A stretch of DNA of 64,000 nt from the NCBI RefSeq assembly GCF_033958435.1, contig NC_134158.1, forward strand, positions 8,265,837-8,329,836. The letters are read 5' to 3'. This DNA is from Carettochelys insculpta. Its lineage: Eukaryota; Chordata; Testudines; Carettochelyidae. The notes beneath the pieces were generated by a model that made no database searches, had not been told where the DNA came from, and saw only the letters and a list, made by a program, of their open reading frames with translations. The position numbers and the translations under genes are program-made. Positions within the stretch are counted from its first letter, which is position 1, and the number at the start of each line of letters is the position of its first letter. This document shows positions 54,659 through 64,000 of this stretch, in pieces.

Positions 54659-55084
54659 CTAGTAGGAATCAAGTGAGGTGGTTGATGCTCTTCTGGCAAC
54701 ACAGTGTGCACCTGGAACAGACTTGACAACAGCATATGAGAGCAGTGAAAGCAAAGTTAAAAGTAATGGTTCCCAGGAGAAGGGTGTGTGGAACAGTAAG
54801 TGTGGGGGCTCCCAAGCGCATGCACTGCTGTAAGTAGTGTTTCCACTTGAAGTGGGTAGCTGCTTGGGCCACGCCCATATGTGCACACTCAGAGGTATCC
54901 GTGACCCACCCCATCCCTTGCTGACACTCAGACAGAGAACAATTAGACAGGAAGGCAGATGGGAATTACGGTCTAATCCAGAAAGTTCAAACCAGTTACT
55001 TCTACCCCCACCAGCTTGGCTGGGAGGACGGGACAGAAGGGCCCAGCCTAACCTTGGAGCTTCCTCGCACGCGATGGCTTCCAC
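54659..55084 (-). pseudogene. possible envelope transmembrane tail fragment
   Basis: Two overlapping minus-strand frames here; one (54669-54914) ends with a hydrophobic segment and a Cys-rich cytoplasmic-like tail, as expected of the 3' end of an env gene next to the 3' LTR. Broken and short. Confidence 0.35.
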
Positions 55085-55256
55085 TCCGAGGAATTACAAG
55101 CAAGACACCCAGTTCCACGAAAGTTCAAACCGGTTACCTCTACCCACACCAGCTTGGCTAGGAGGACGGGACAGAAGGGCCCAGCCTAACCTTGGAGCTT
55201 CCTTGCACGTGATGGCTTCCACTCCAAGGAATTACAAGCAAGACACTCAGTTCCAC
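54981..55256 (+). repeat. 138-bp tandem duplication inside the LTR element
   Basis: Units 54981-55118 and 55119-55256 both begin gaaagttcaaacc and share caccagcttggctgggagga-type text. About 95 percent identical by eye. Confidence 0.8.
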
Positions 55257-55463
55257 CCTCCCACCACCTGGGATGACAAGGTTGTCAAGGACTCAAATCC
55301 CAGCAAGCCTCATCCCGTTACAGGGTACGATAACAAAACCAGAACCAGAACCAGAACTTCCAGATTCCTTATCCAGGTAGGAGTTCTCCCTATCGCAGCA
55401 TGAACCCCAGGGGCCGCGGCGAAGGTAGGAGTGGACGTTGCTGTCATCAAACCAGACTGGTCC

Positions 55464-55907
55464 CTACTGGAAGATGTTGCTCTTGTCCCACCAATCATTC
55501 AGGTTCAGAGGGACAAACTCAATTCCCAATCTGGTAGAGGAGCTCAGCAGGGTGCACATCCAGCAATCCGTGGCACCAGCAGTGGAGACGATGGACTGGA
55601 TGGCATTCCTGAGGGGATGCTTAGGTGTGGCAGAGGTCAGCGAGGTAGTCAGGAAGATGACAAGGAGTTGAGGTGCCATGCTGTCATCTGGGTTGAAGGT
55701 AGCTGTACCGGCGTCATGCCTGCCACCTCCTGCAACTCCGGACAGTCCGCTGGGGCCGCCCAACAGGCCACCATCCGCGCTACCAGCCCCCATCGCTCCG
55801 TCGAGGGCTATCCTGTTATGCGCTGCAGGGACAGTGCTGGCTTCCCTGCCTCCCCCGCTTTCGACCAAAAAGGCATGGTACTTGGAGAACCCTGCTCGCT
55901 GCGCCAA
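55464..55907 (-). pseudogene. possible envelope leader and N-terminal fragment of an endogenous retrovirus
   Basis: Minus-strand open frame in the 5' part of the LTR-element interior. A hydrophobic leader-like stretch is followed by a Cys-Trp-Met-Cys motif, reminiscent of retroviral surface glycoprotein openings. There is no continuous frame to a transmembrane part. Identification is by look only. Confidence 0.4.
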
Positions 55908-55908
55908 T

Positions 55909-56347
55909 TGTAGCCAACCAGGCTCGGGTTCCCCAGAGACGAGGCTGCACCCAGAAGGAGAGTGCTATATTTGGTTTATTGAAAGCGCGTGACACCCGCG
56001 ACGGGAGCCCCGGAGACGCCGCAGTCACCCATGGGGGGAAACCCAACGCGCCGGAGCGTTGCTTGGGGAGGGGCTCTGTAACAGGCCTCCTAACACTAGC
56101 TGATAAAGCTGAGCTCATTAACATAAGATTGCCTAAAATTGCCTATGCATTCCTTATCACTATCTCTTGTGGCCTACTGCCAGCGTAGCCTTGAAATCTT
56201 GGCAAGCACGGCTTGTTCTGCAGCTGTTCCCATGGCAGTTTGCAGCTTTCACATTGCACAGACTGGTCTGTTTAGATTCTCCTGAGGATTCACAGAGGGG
56301 TCGATCTACTCTCATGAGACCGTTACAAACTCTTCTCGCACCCTACA
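55909..56347 (-). repeat. LTR (5' in element orientation)
   Basis: 439 bp, same ends and length as 54187-54625. Confidence 0.9.
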
Positions 56348-56352
56348 GGACC

Positions 56353-58565
56353 TAACCTGCAAAAATTTATCAAGCTCTTTTTTAAACCCTAATAGAGTCC
56401 TGGCCTTCACAGCCTCCTCGGGCAAGGAGTTCCACAGGTTGACTGTGCGCTGTGTGAAGAAAAATTTCCTTTTATTAGTTTTGAACCTACTACCCATCAA
56501 TTTCATTTGGTGTCCCCTAGTTCTTGTATTATGGGAAAAGGTAAATAATTTTTCTATATTCACTTTCTCCACACCATTCATGATTTTATATACCTCTATC
56601 ATATCGCCCCTCAATCGCCTCTTTTCCAAACTGAAAAGTCCCAGTCTCTCTAGCCTCTCCCCATATGGGACCCGTTCCAAGCCCCTAATCATCTTAGTCG
56701 CCCTTTTCTGAACCTTTTCTAATGCCAATATATCTTTTTTGAGGTGAGGAGACCACATCTGCACGCAGTACTCAAGATGTGGGCGTACCATAGTTTTATA
56801 TAGGGGAAGTATGATATCTTTTGTCTTATTATCTATCCCTTTTTTAATAATTCCTAACATCCTATTTGCCTTACTAACTGCCGCTGCACACTGCGTGGAT
56901 GTCTTCAGAGAACTATCCACTATAACTCCCAGATCCCTTTCCTGATCTGTCGTAGCTAAATTTGACCCCATCATGTAGTACGTGTAATTTGGGTTATTTT
57001 TTCCAACATGCATTACCTTACACTTACCCACATTAAATTTCATTTGCCATTTTGCTGCCCAATCACTCAGTTTGCTGAGATCTTTTTGTAGTTCTTCACA
57101 ATCCCTTTTGGTTTTGACTGTCCTGAACAACTTGGTGTCATCTGCAAACTTGGCCACCTCACTGCTTACCTCATTTTCTAGATCATTGATGAACAAGTTG
57201 AACAGGATCGGTCCCAGGACTGACCCCTGGGGAACACCACTAGTTACCCTCCTCCATTGTGAAAATTTACCATTTATTCCCACCCTTTGTTTTCTGTCTT
57301 TTAACCAATTCCCGATCCATGAAAGGATCTTTCCTCCTATCCCATGACCACCTAATTTACATAAAAGCCTTTGGTGTGGGACCGTGTCAAAGGCTTTCTG
57401 GAAATCTAGGTAGATTATGTCCACTGGGTGCCCCTTGTCCGCATGTTTATTAACCCCTTCAAAGAATTCTAATAGATTAGTTAGACACGACTTCCCTCTG
57501 CAGAAACCATGCTGACTTTTGCCCAACAATTCGTGCTCTTCTACGTGCCTTGCAATTTTATTCTTTACTAGTGTTTCTACTAATTTACCTGGTACTGATG
57601 TTAAACTTATCGGTCTATAATTGCCAGGGTCTCCTCTAGAGCCTTTTTCAAATATTGGTGTTATATTGGCCGTCTTCCAGTCATTTGGTACCAACGTGGA
57701 TTTAAAGGATAGGTTACAAACCACTGTTAATAACTCCGCAATTTCACATTTGAGTTCTTTCAGAACCCTTGGGTGAATGCCGTCTGGTCCTGGAGACTTG
57801 TTACTATTCAGCTTATCAATTAACTCCAAAACCTCCTCTAATGTCACTTCAATCTGAGTGAGTTCCTCAGATTTGTCACCTAAAAAGGCTGGCTCAAATT
57901 TAGGAACCTCTGTAACATCCTCAGCCGTGAAGACTGAAGCAAAGAAATCATTTAATCGCTCCGCAATGGCACTGTCTTCCTTGATCGCTCCTTTTATATC
58001 TTTATCGTCCAAGGGCCCCACTGCTTTTTTAGCGGGCTTCCTGCTTCTAATGTATTTAAAAAACATTTTACTATCGTTTTTTGAATTTTTGGCTAGCTGT
58101 TCCTCAAACTCTTTTTTGGCTTTTCTTACTACATTATGACACTTAATTTGGGAGTGTTTATGTTCCTTTCTATTTTCCTCACTAGGATTTGACTTCCACT
58201 TTTTAAAAGCTGCCCTTTTCTCTCTCACTGCCTTTTTAACATGGCTGTTTAGCCATGGTGGTTCTTTGTTAGGTCTCTTACTGTGTTTTTTTATTTGGGG
58301 TATACATTTAAGTTGGGCCTCTAGTATGGTGTCTTTAAACAGTTTCCATGCAGCTTCCAGGGATTTTAGTTTAATTACTCTACCTTTTAGTTTCTGTTTA
58401 ACTAGCTTCCTCATTTTAGTGTAATTCCCCTTTTTGAAATTAAATGCCAGAGTGTTTGACCGCTGCGGTGTTCTTCCCAACACAGGAATATTAAAAGTTA
58501 TTATATTGTGGTCACTATTTCCAAGCGGTCCGGTAACAGTTACCTCTTGGACCAGATCCTGCGTT
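56353..58565 (-). pseudogene. CR1 ORF2 (reverse transcriptase), long open frame
   Basis: About 730 codons are open on the minus strand. Order from the N-terminus: the end of the AP endonuclease domain; a linker with RKHSQ-type basic text; RT fingers with [56 protein letters not shown]; the catalytic FADDTKLF; and the thumb with [20 protein letters not shown]. The catalytic FADD is intact. The normal stop is not used: the frame reads about 14 codons into the LTR and ends near 56312. Missing the 5' endonuclease, so the copy is immobile, but it must be young. Confidence 0.88.
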
Positions 58566-58574
58566 TGTGTGATT

Positions 58575-58612
58575 TGTGTGTATGAGGATAGATAGATAGA
58601 TAGATATTAATG
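58575..58612 (-). repeat. (TAGA)n microsatellite fragment
   Basis: gtgtgtatgaggatagatag and onwards, the same compound unit as 46022-46390. A further piece is at 53908-53945. Confidence 0.7.
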
Positions 58613-58639
58613 TAATAAATACTAAATAACTACATTGTG

Positions 58640-58915
58640 AGTACATGATAGAAGTCTTCAAATACTTGAAAGGCATCCATAAAAAAAGATGGACAAAAGT
58701 TGTTGTCTCTTGCCCCAGTGGACAGGACAAGATTCAATCATCTCAGTCTACAGGATGGCAGAATTAGATGAAAGCTCAGGAAAATCTTCCTAACCGTAGG
58801 AATAGGAGGACACTGGAAAAGACTGCCTGGGCACATTGTGGACCACTGGGGGCAGTAAGGTTGGGGCTAGACTGAATAACCTCCCGAGGTCTCTTGCAGC
58901 CTAGGGTTCTATGGA
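58640..58915 (+). repeat. CR1 tail
   Basis: gatagaagtcttcaaatact, ttccaaccgtaggaatag-like text and cagcctagggttctatgg, plus orientation. Confidence 0.65.
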
Positions 58916-59384
58916 GATTTTCAAACAGAGGCTGGAGAGGCAGCTGTCTTTTTTCAGAGGTGTGGCTGTGTTTGCATGTCTCAGTGAAAACAAGGAGTCC
59001 TGTGGCAGCTTAGAGACTAACGCATATATTAGGACATAAACGTTCATGAGCTGCTGTGAAAAAAAATCAGGTGCCAGGGATGTATACCTACTTCAAGAAA
59101 TGGCAGAGTTACACAATAAGGATAATGCAGTTAGGGGTGTGACCCCCTTCCAACAGAGATAAGAAGATGGGAATACCTGCAGGGGAAAATTACTTATTAC
59201 GATCAGCCAGTCAGTCCCAGTCTCTGTTCAGACCTGATGGTGTCGAATGTTCACATGAGTTCCAGCTGAGCAGTTTCATGTTGCAGCCCAGTTTCGGAGG
59301 TTTTGTTTCGTTTTTGCTCAAGAACGGCAACTTTCAAGTTTTGTACCTGTGTGCCCAGGAAGGTTCTAGTGCTCACCTGCACCG

Positions 59385-59555
59385 GTTTCTAGAGAGGTGG
59401 TGGCCCTCCATCCTTAGAGGTTTTCAAGTCCTGGCTTGACAAAGCCCTGGCTGGGACGACTTAGTGGGGGTTGGTTCTGCTTTGGGCAGGGGGCTGGACT
59501 TGATGACCTCCTGAGGTCTCTTCCAGCCCTAGGAGTCTATGACTTATGAAAAGGG
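59385..59555 (+). repeat. CR1 tail
   Basis: ctagagaggtggtggccctc through gggcagggggctggacttga to ccagccctaggagtctatga. Confidence 0.8.
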
Positions 59556-59671
59556 GTGGGGCCTTGGGTGGAAGGGGCGGGGCTGGGTGCCATATTCCAC
59601 CAGCCAGCTCTTCAACTCTACCCAGCCCATGCTGCCCTGGGCTTCAGTGGTGATGTCAAGGGGTTGAAACT

Positions 59672-59989
59672 CTAGCACTGCTGTGAGCCTTTTGGCTCCT
59701 GCCACAACCTTTCCAATGGCCGGGCTCTGGGACAGCTCCCCCCCTTTTGGCCCCTGTTAATAGCCCTGTTGGTCCGGTCCTTATAGTGCTCCCACGGTTT
59801 AACACAGGCAGTATACCAGCCTGTGCCACATTTGGGCTTTCTCACTAGTACACAGTCCTGGCCTGTACCGACCCACTTGCACTTCAGGTCATGGCTCCCA
59901 GGTTGAAAACCTCTGCAGATTCTCTTCTCGGACTCGGCAGCCTTTTCCTTCTTTCTCGTCACTTCCCTGCTCCCATGCTGGCCCTTCAC
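59672..59989 (-). other. minus-strand open frame of unknown origin
   Basis: 105 codons, Lys/Arg/Gly-rich with several Cys and Trp (VLVRKPKCGTGWYTACVKPW). I do not recognise it. It could be debris of a retroelement polyprotein or a chance frame. Confidence 0.2.
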
Positions 59990-60369
59990 CTAAATCCTTC
60001 AAAATCAGAGTTCTCCACATCTGCAATACTAGCTCAAGAGAGGTGTTGTCCCAGTGCAACCCCCGCTCCTAGGAGTGGCTCACTGTCCCATGTAGTGGCA
60101 TCGATGTGATTTATGATCAAAACAAAAGATAAAGTATGCAAAGGAAGTGCTCAAGCGTACTCGGTTGCTAGGAGTTACAGAGCAACTTTTTAAAATCGGT
60201 AGACAAAAGCCCAGAGAATTACTTCCCTGGGATTCAGTTTAAAAGTTACCGGTGTACAGGGGGGAGGGAGGGGGGTACATCAGCCAGCCTGAGAAATCCC
60301 ACACCAAACCCAAAATAAACAATAACCTGACCACGTCTGAGTAAACAGAGAGCAGAGGGGCTACTGTTT

Positions 60370-60500
60370 TTGGTTCTCTGTGCCTTAAATCTTCAGTCTG
60401 TTCTGGTCTGGCTATAGGCTGAAGCAGTGGGTCTGTCCCACGAAAGCTCACCTAATAAATTATTTTGTTAGTCTTTAAAGTGCTACTTGACTGCTTTTTT
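60370..60500 (+). repeat. PLE tail fragment
   Basis: tctgttctggtctggctata, gtgggtctgtcccacgaaag and cttgactgctttttt, plus orientation. Confidence 0.75.
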
Positions 60501-61009
60501 CTTTTGCAATAGGTTCTCTTTTAGTTGTATCTTCCTCTATAATTCCTCATTGGTGACCTTCCACATCTGTTCTATTCCCAGGATCTTTGTAGAACCACTC
60601 CTCTCTAATGCCAATAGCCTTCTTTCTGAAACTTTCACTACCACCCATCTCTCACTTCCATGTCATGGCAGAGTAAGGTACTAAGTGCCAGCTGTAAACA
60701 CATTCCAGAAGGGTCGTAACAGAACGCTTTGTGAAGAAACTTCTTGGTACCAGCATATTCCCCACATACCATCGCTGTTTAGGACAGGACTCAAAGAGAC
60801 AGCTTGACAGATAGTAATCTCACCCCCATGTACCAGGAAATAGAGAGTCAACCTCAGAAGATGGCAACCTGATATGTGCGGAATGAAGTGCATTTGGTTA
60901 GTACCTATGTATAAAAATGTACTCCTAGGGAAGGGGCTTTGTCCAGCTGAGGGGGCAGTGTCATATTCCTGGCCCTGAGTGAGCTGTGTTCATTGTCATG
61001 GGCACACAT

Positions 61010-61340
61010 TCAATTTCCTCAAGGGGGGCTCTAGAGAGGATCGAGAGAGGCTGTTCTCAGTGGTGACAGATGGCAGAACAAGGAGCAAGAGTCTCAAGTT
61101 ACACAGAGAGAGGTGTAGGTTGGATATGAGGAAAACCTATTTCCCCAGGAGGGTGGTGAAGCACTGGAATATGTTACCGAGAGGGGTGGTGGGATCTCCA
61201 GCCCTAGAAGTTTGTAAGTCCTGACTTGACAAAGCCCTGGCTGGGATGATTTAATTGGGGTTTATCCTGCTTGAAGCAGGGGCTGGACTCAGTGACCTCC
61301 TGAGGTCCCTTGCAGCCAGAGGATTCTATGATTCTATATT
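61010..61340 (+). repeat. CR1 tail
   Basis: caatttcctcaaggggggct, ggtgtaggttggatatgagg and gaggattctatgattctata. Confidence 0.8.
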
Positions 61341-61384
61341 CTTAGTATCTGCAGAGTCTACCAAGTGCTGTTACTGTTCTTTGC

Positions 61385-61912
61385 TCCTTATCTGAGTTGA
61401 TGGACTACATCTGGAGTATTGTGTCCAGTTCTGGCCCCCAGTACAGAAAGGATGTGGATGCATTGGAGCGGATCCAGTGGAGGGCATCAAAATGATGTGG
61501 GGGCTGGAACACATGACCTACAAGGAGAGGCTGAGGGATCCGGGCTTATTTAGTTTACAGAAGAGAAGACTGAGAGGTGATTTGACAGCAGCCTTCAACT
61601 TCTGAAGGGGGCTCTAAAGAGGACGGAGAGAGGCTGTTCTCGGTGGTGGTGGATAGCAGAACAAGGAGCAATGGCCTGAAGTTACAGAGGGGGAGGTGTA
61701 GGTTGGATATTAGGAAAAACTATTTCCCCAGGAGGGTGGTGAAGCACTGGAATGTGTTGCCTGGAGAGGTGATGGATTCTCCATCTCTAGAGGTTTTTAA
61801 ATCCTGGCTTGACATGGTCCTGGCTGGGATGATTTAGTTGGGGTAGGTCTTACTTTAGGCAGAGGGCTGGACTCAATGACCTCCTGACCTCCCTTCCAGC
61901 CCTCGGCTTCTA
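61385..61912 (+). repeat. CR1 ORF2 end and tail
   Basis: ctggagtattgtgtccagtt, gaaggatgtggatgcattgg, ggaggtgtaggttggatatt and agccctcggcttctatgaat. Follows another CR1 tail in the same orientation by about 45 bp. Confidence 0.8.
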
Positions 61913-61919
61913 TGAATTC

Positions 61920-62825
61920 ACCATTTTGGGAGGCACATGGGATCTGGTGTGATAGAACAATGGTCCAGTGTGCCACAAGTCATGATTTCTGTCTTTGGTT
62001 CTGGCCCAGAATACTGTGACCTTGAGAAAGTCAGGCACAGGGAGAGGGAATGAGCTGTATTCATACCCTTGTGCCAGGGCCGTCCTTAGCCATAGGCAGA
62101 ATACGAAGGTGCGCAGGGCACCCAAAAATTTGAGATGTCCACGCACCCACCTCTTCCTATCCCTGTTCTATGGCTCTGCTTCCTTCAGAGGGGCTAATCT
62201 GGCAGCCCTTCCAGCCCCGGCATCGTCTCCAGCAGCTCTGGTGAGTCATTGTCATTTATTTAGAGGAGGGGTGGACTGGTGGACGGTGTCCATTATTTCC
62301 AAAGTCCATTACATCAGGCTCTGTTAAATCGAAGGTTTACTGTATTGGCACCTGGCTCGAGCCAAATTTGAAAAGTAAAACACAGTTTTATAAAGTGAAA
62401 GCTGACCGAATTATTTCTTTCTTTTTCACAATTTTCCACTTGGAACAAAGAAAACTATGACCTTCTTTCTTATCTCTTTTACCGACTCTACTCTTAGAAG
62501 AAGGGAAAACAAAGCTGAGGTAGGGACTTGGGGGAAATGAAAACTTCAAATAGGAAACAAAAAAATGGGTTAGTTTCCACAAGCCAAACCCAAACGACCT
62601 GTTTCATTCCACACACGGAATGTAGGACATTTTTCAAAATCAACAGTTCAGGGTGGGGCACCGATTACTTTTCAAGAATATGAGAGCTAAAAAAAATAGA
62701 ATAAGCCCCATCAAATGTTGACAACTCAGGAAACGCAATGTTCAAGTCGTGTTTTGCAAATAAGGTGCCCAACCTGCTTGAATTCTACTCCACTAGGAAT
62801 GCTGGCTGAGTACATTTTCTTCTTT
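61920..62825. other. intergenic stretch without a recognised gene
   Basis: Contains gcagggcacccaaaaatttg and ccgtccttagccataggc, which look like a decayed dispersed repeat. The rest is AT-rich and anonymous. Confidence 0.35.
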
Positions 62826-62831
62826 CTAGCG

Positions 62832-63506
62832 CAGTTGTTCTTAACCTTTACTGCAGCCTGCACCTGTCTGGTTCTCAAAATATGTTCTCTCACCCCTTAT
62901 CAAAAATGGAGGTGGCGGGGGGGACCTATGCACATTTAAATGCATATTAAATGTATGTTATTACTCACCACAAATAACAGTACAGTAGGCATACAAAAAT
63001 ACACCAGTACTACCCAGAGATGTTGTGGAGTTTTGCTGTGGCCATAAACTGGAACAGATGTACTAACAGTTAGTGGCTAACTGAATTCACCTGCACATGT
63101 GTCAAGAAATACCCACCACGTGGTGGTAAGCTGTATTTTGTAGCGAGATAAAAACTTGAAAATAAATAGTTTGTTGCACTTACGTGCCTGTACTTAATTA
63201 CGTGCCTTTTTACTGAGATTTCCTCTTTAAATCTTCCTCTGAAACCCCCTGACTCATGCGTCTGACGAAGCGGGTCTTTGCCCTCGAAAGCTGATGCTCC
63301 AAAATATCTATTAGTCTATAAGGTTCCACAGAACTTCTTGTTGTTTCTGAAGAGACAGACTAACGTGGCGACCTCTCCGTTACTTGTGCTTAATTTGTGT
63401 TTTTGATGATTTACCTTCTAAAAAAATCTGGCATGTCTTGCACCCCTAGAAAGGGCATCATGCTGTACCCCCAAGGGGTGTGTGCATCCCAGGTTAAGAA
63501 ACACTG
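62832..63506. mobile_element. hAT-like non-autonomous transposon, copy 2, with nested tail repeat
   Basis: CAGTTGTTCTTAAC to GGTTAAGAAACACTG, same family as 8742-9350. Flanking octamers ttctagcg and gtctagca share tctagc. A tail repeat (63240-63385) is inserted into it. Confidence 0.8.
63240..63385 (+). repeat. retroelement tail repeat nested in hAT
   Basis: gacgaagcgggtctttgccc, gctgatgctccaaaatatct and cgtggcgacctctccgttac, single plus-oriented copy. Confidence 0.8.
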
Positions 63507-63727
63507 GTCTAGCATATAAAAGACATGTGTAACAGAAAACTGGCTTTGCTACATATTCTTGCCTCATGCTAAGTATTCACACATCCAAACCACACTAGCC
63601 AGCAGGATATCATCTTTACAAGGGGTTAGCCTGTTCCTGGTCTCTTTGGGCAGTGCACTGATAATTGGGTGTTAGGTACCTTCTGGAGCACAAGCAGTCC
63701 TATGCCTGACTTCTCTTAGGCATAGTA

Positions 63728-64000
63728 AGAAAGAGATGGCTGTGCTGGTCTATATACTATCAAGACAAAAAAGCCGTCCAGTAGCACTTTAAAGACTAAC
63801 CAAATAATTTACTAGGTGATGAGCTTTCGTGGGACGGACTCACTTCTTCAGCCCACGGCCAGACCAGAACAGACTCAAGATTTAAGGCACAGAGGACCAA
63901 AAACAGTAATCAAGGTGGACAAATCAGAAAAAAAAAATGATCAAGGGGAGCAAATCAGAGAGTCGCGGGGCAGAAGTGGGGGGAGGAGTCAAGAATTAGA
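63728..64000 (-). mobile_element. PLE, 3' part, continues past the window
   Basis: Terminal unit (gatggctgtgctggtctata, gtagcactttaaagactaac, gacggactcacttcttcagc) followed by the same untranslated text as the PLE at 2827 (ccagaccagaacagactcaa). The coding part would lie to the right of the window. Confidence 0.75.

Larger units (their letters stand above)
54187..56347 (-). mobile_element. complete short LTR element with deleted interior (2161 bp)
   Basis: Two 439-bp LTRs (54187-54625 and 55909-56347) start TGTAGCC and end CCCTACA, differing at only a few positions. The 5-bp ggacc is duplicated outside (54182-54186, 56348-56352). Orientation is minus: AATAAA in the LTR (plus 54253-54258), a purine-rich tract (ggggaggag on the minus strand) abutting the left LTR, and a primer-binding-site-like tggcgcagcgagcaggg next to the right LTR. 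The 1283-bp interior has no gag or pol. Confidence 0.9.
53964..58565 (-). mobile_element. CR1 LINE, 5'-truncated, interrupted by an LTR element
   Basis: The CR1 is in two parts: 3' tail 53964-54186 (gaatggccatactgggtcag, ccaatgccaggtgccccaga, tggctaatagccatttatgg) and body 56353-58565. The LTR element at 54187-56347 with 5-bp duplication ggacc lies between them. The 5' end stops inside the endonuclease domain (only the last SDH-type motif, [11 protein letters not shown], remains). The terminal repeat at the 3' end is ataagaacataagaacat. Confidence 0.9.

Noticed and set aside
1..64000. CRISPR array, bacterial operon or phage signals
   Set aside because: Regular repeats here are eukaryotic minisatellites. 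Introns, SINEs and LINEs show vertebrate nuclear DNA.

Overview
This window is vertebrate nuclear DNA with exon-intron genes embedded in dense interspersed repeats. The repeat mix points to a turtle (Testudines): CR1 LINE tails, tRNA-derived SINEs with a CR1-like tail, Penelope-like elements (PLEs) with GIY-YIG nuclease remnants, and very many short inverted-repeat DNA transposons whose ends read GGCTACGTCTACAC. I cannot fix the species from sequence alone. A softshell-type turtle is only a guess from the wording of the repeats.

The only protein-coding genes I can build are two tandem, same-strand copies of a secreted FAD-dependent L-amino-acid oxidase (LAAO, IL4I1/venom-LAAO family). Copy A (14129-27174) has six coding exons, clean GT-AG junctions and an open frame of 534 codons plus stop. 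Copy B (32498-45756) has the same six exons at the same phases. Its exon 3 carries a 4-nt and a 2-nt deletion relative to copy A, and the stretch between them is out of frame and hits a TGA at 36862-36864. Copy B is therefore a pseudogene, or an allele or assembly with sequence errors. The 3' two thirds of exon 6 are nearly identical between copies while exons 2-4 and the start of exon 6 differ much more, which suggests gene conversion. One further candidate exon of an unknown gene lies at the left edge on the minus strand (127-207).

Layout: 1-690 left edge with candidate minus-strand exon; 699-6290 repeats (Harbinger-like element, palindromic PLE-type tails, a PLE bounded by perfect 80-bp inverted repeats, a solo LTR); 6300-14050 mixed repeats and a TATA-box candidate; 14129-27174 LAAO copy A; 27200-32490 intergenic repeats, including an element nested in an element nested in a CR1; 32498-45756 LAAO copy B; 45760-53100 intergenic repeats and a LINE fragment with a C2H2 finger; 53104-58565 a Harbinger-like copy and a long CR1 ORF2 interrupted by a complete 2.16-kb LTR element with a 5-bp target duplication; 58570-64000 CR1, hAT and PLE fragments, the last running off the edge.

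The two LAAO copies would act as extracellular or granule flavoenzymes making H2O2, ammonia and 2-oxo acids. Everything else that encodes protein here is transposon debris. The most striking structural pattern is repeated palindromy: PLE-type tails occur as head-to-head or tail-to-tail inverted dimers at least five times.
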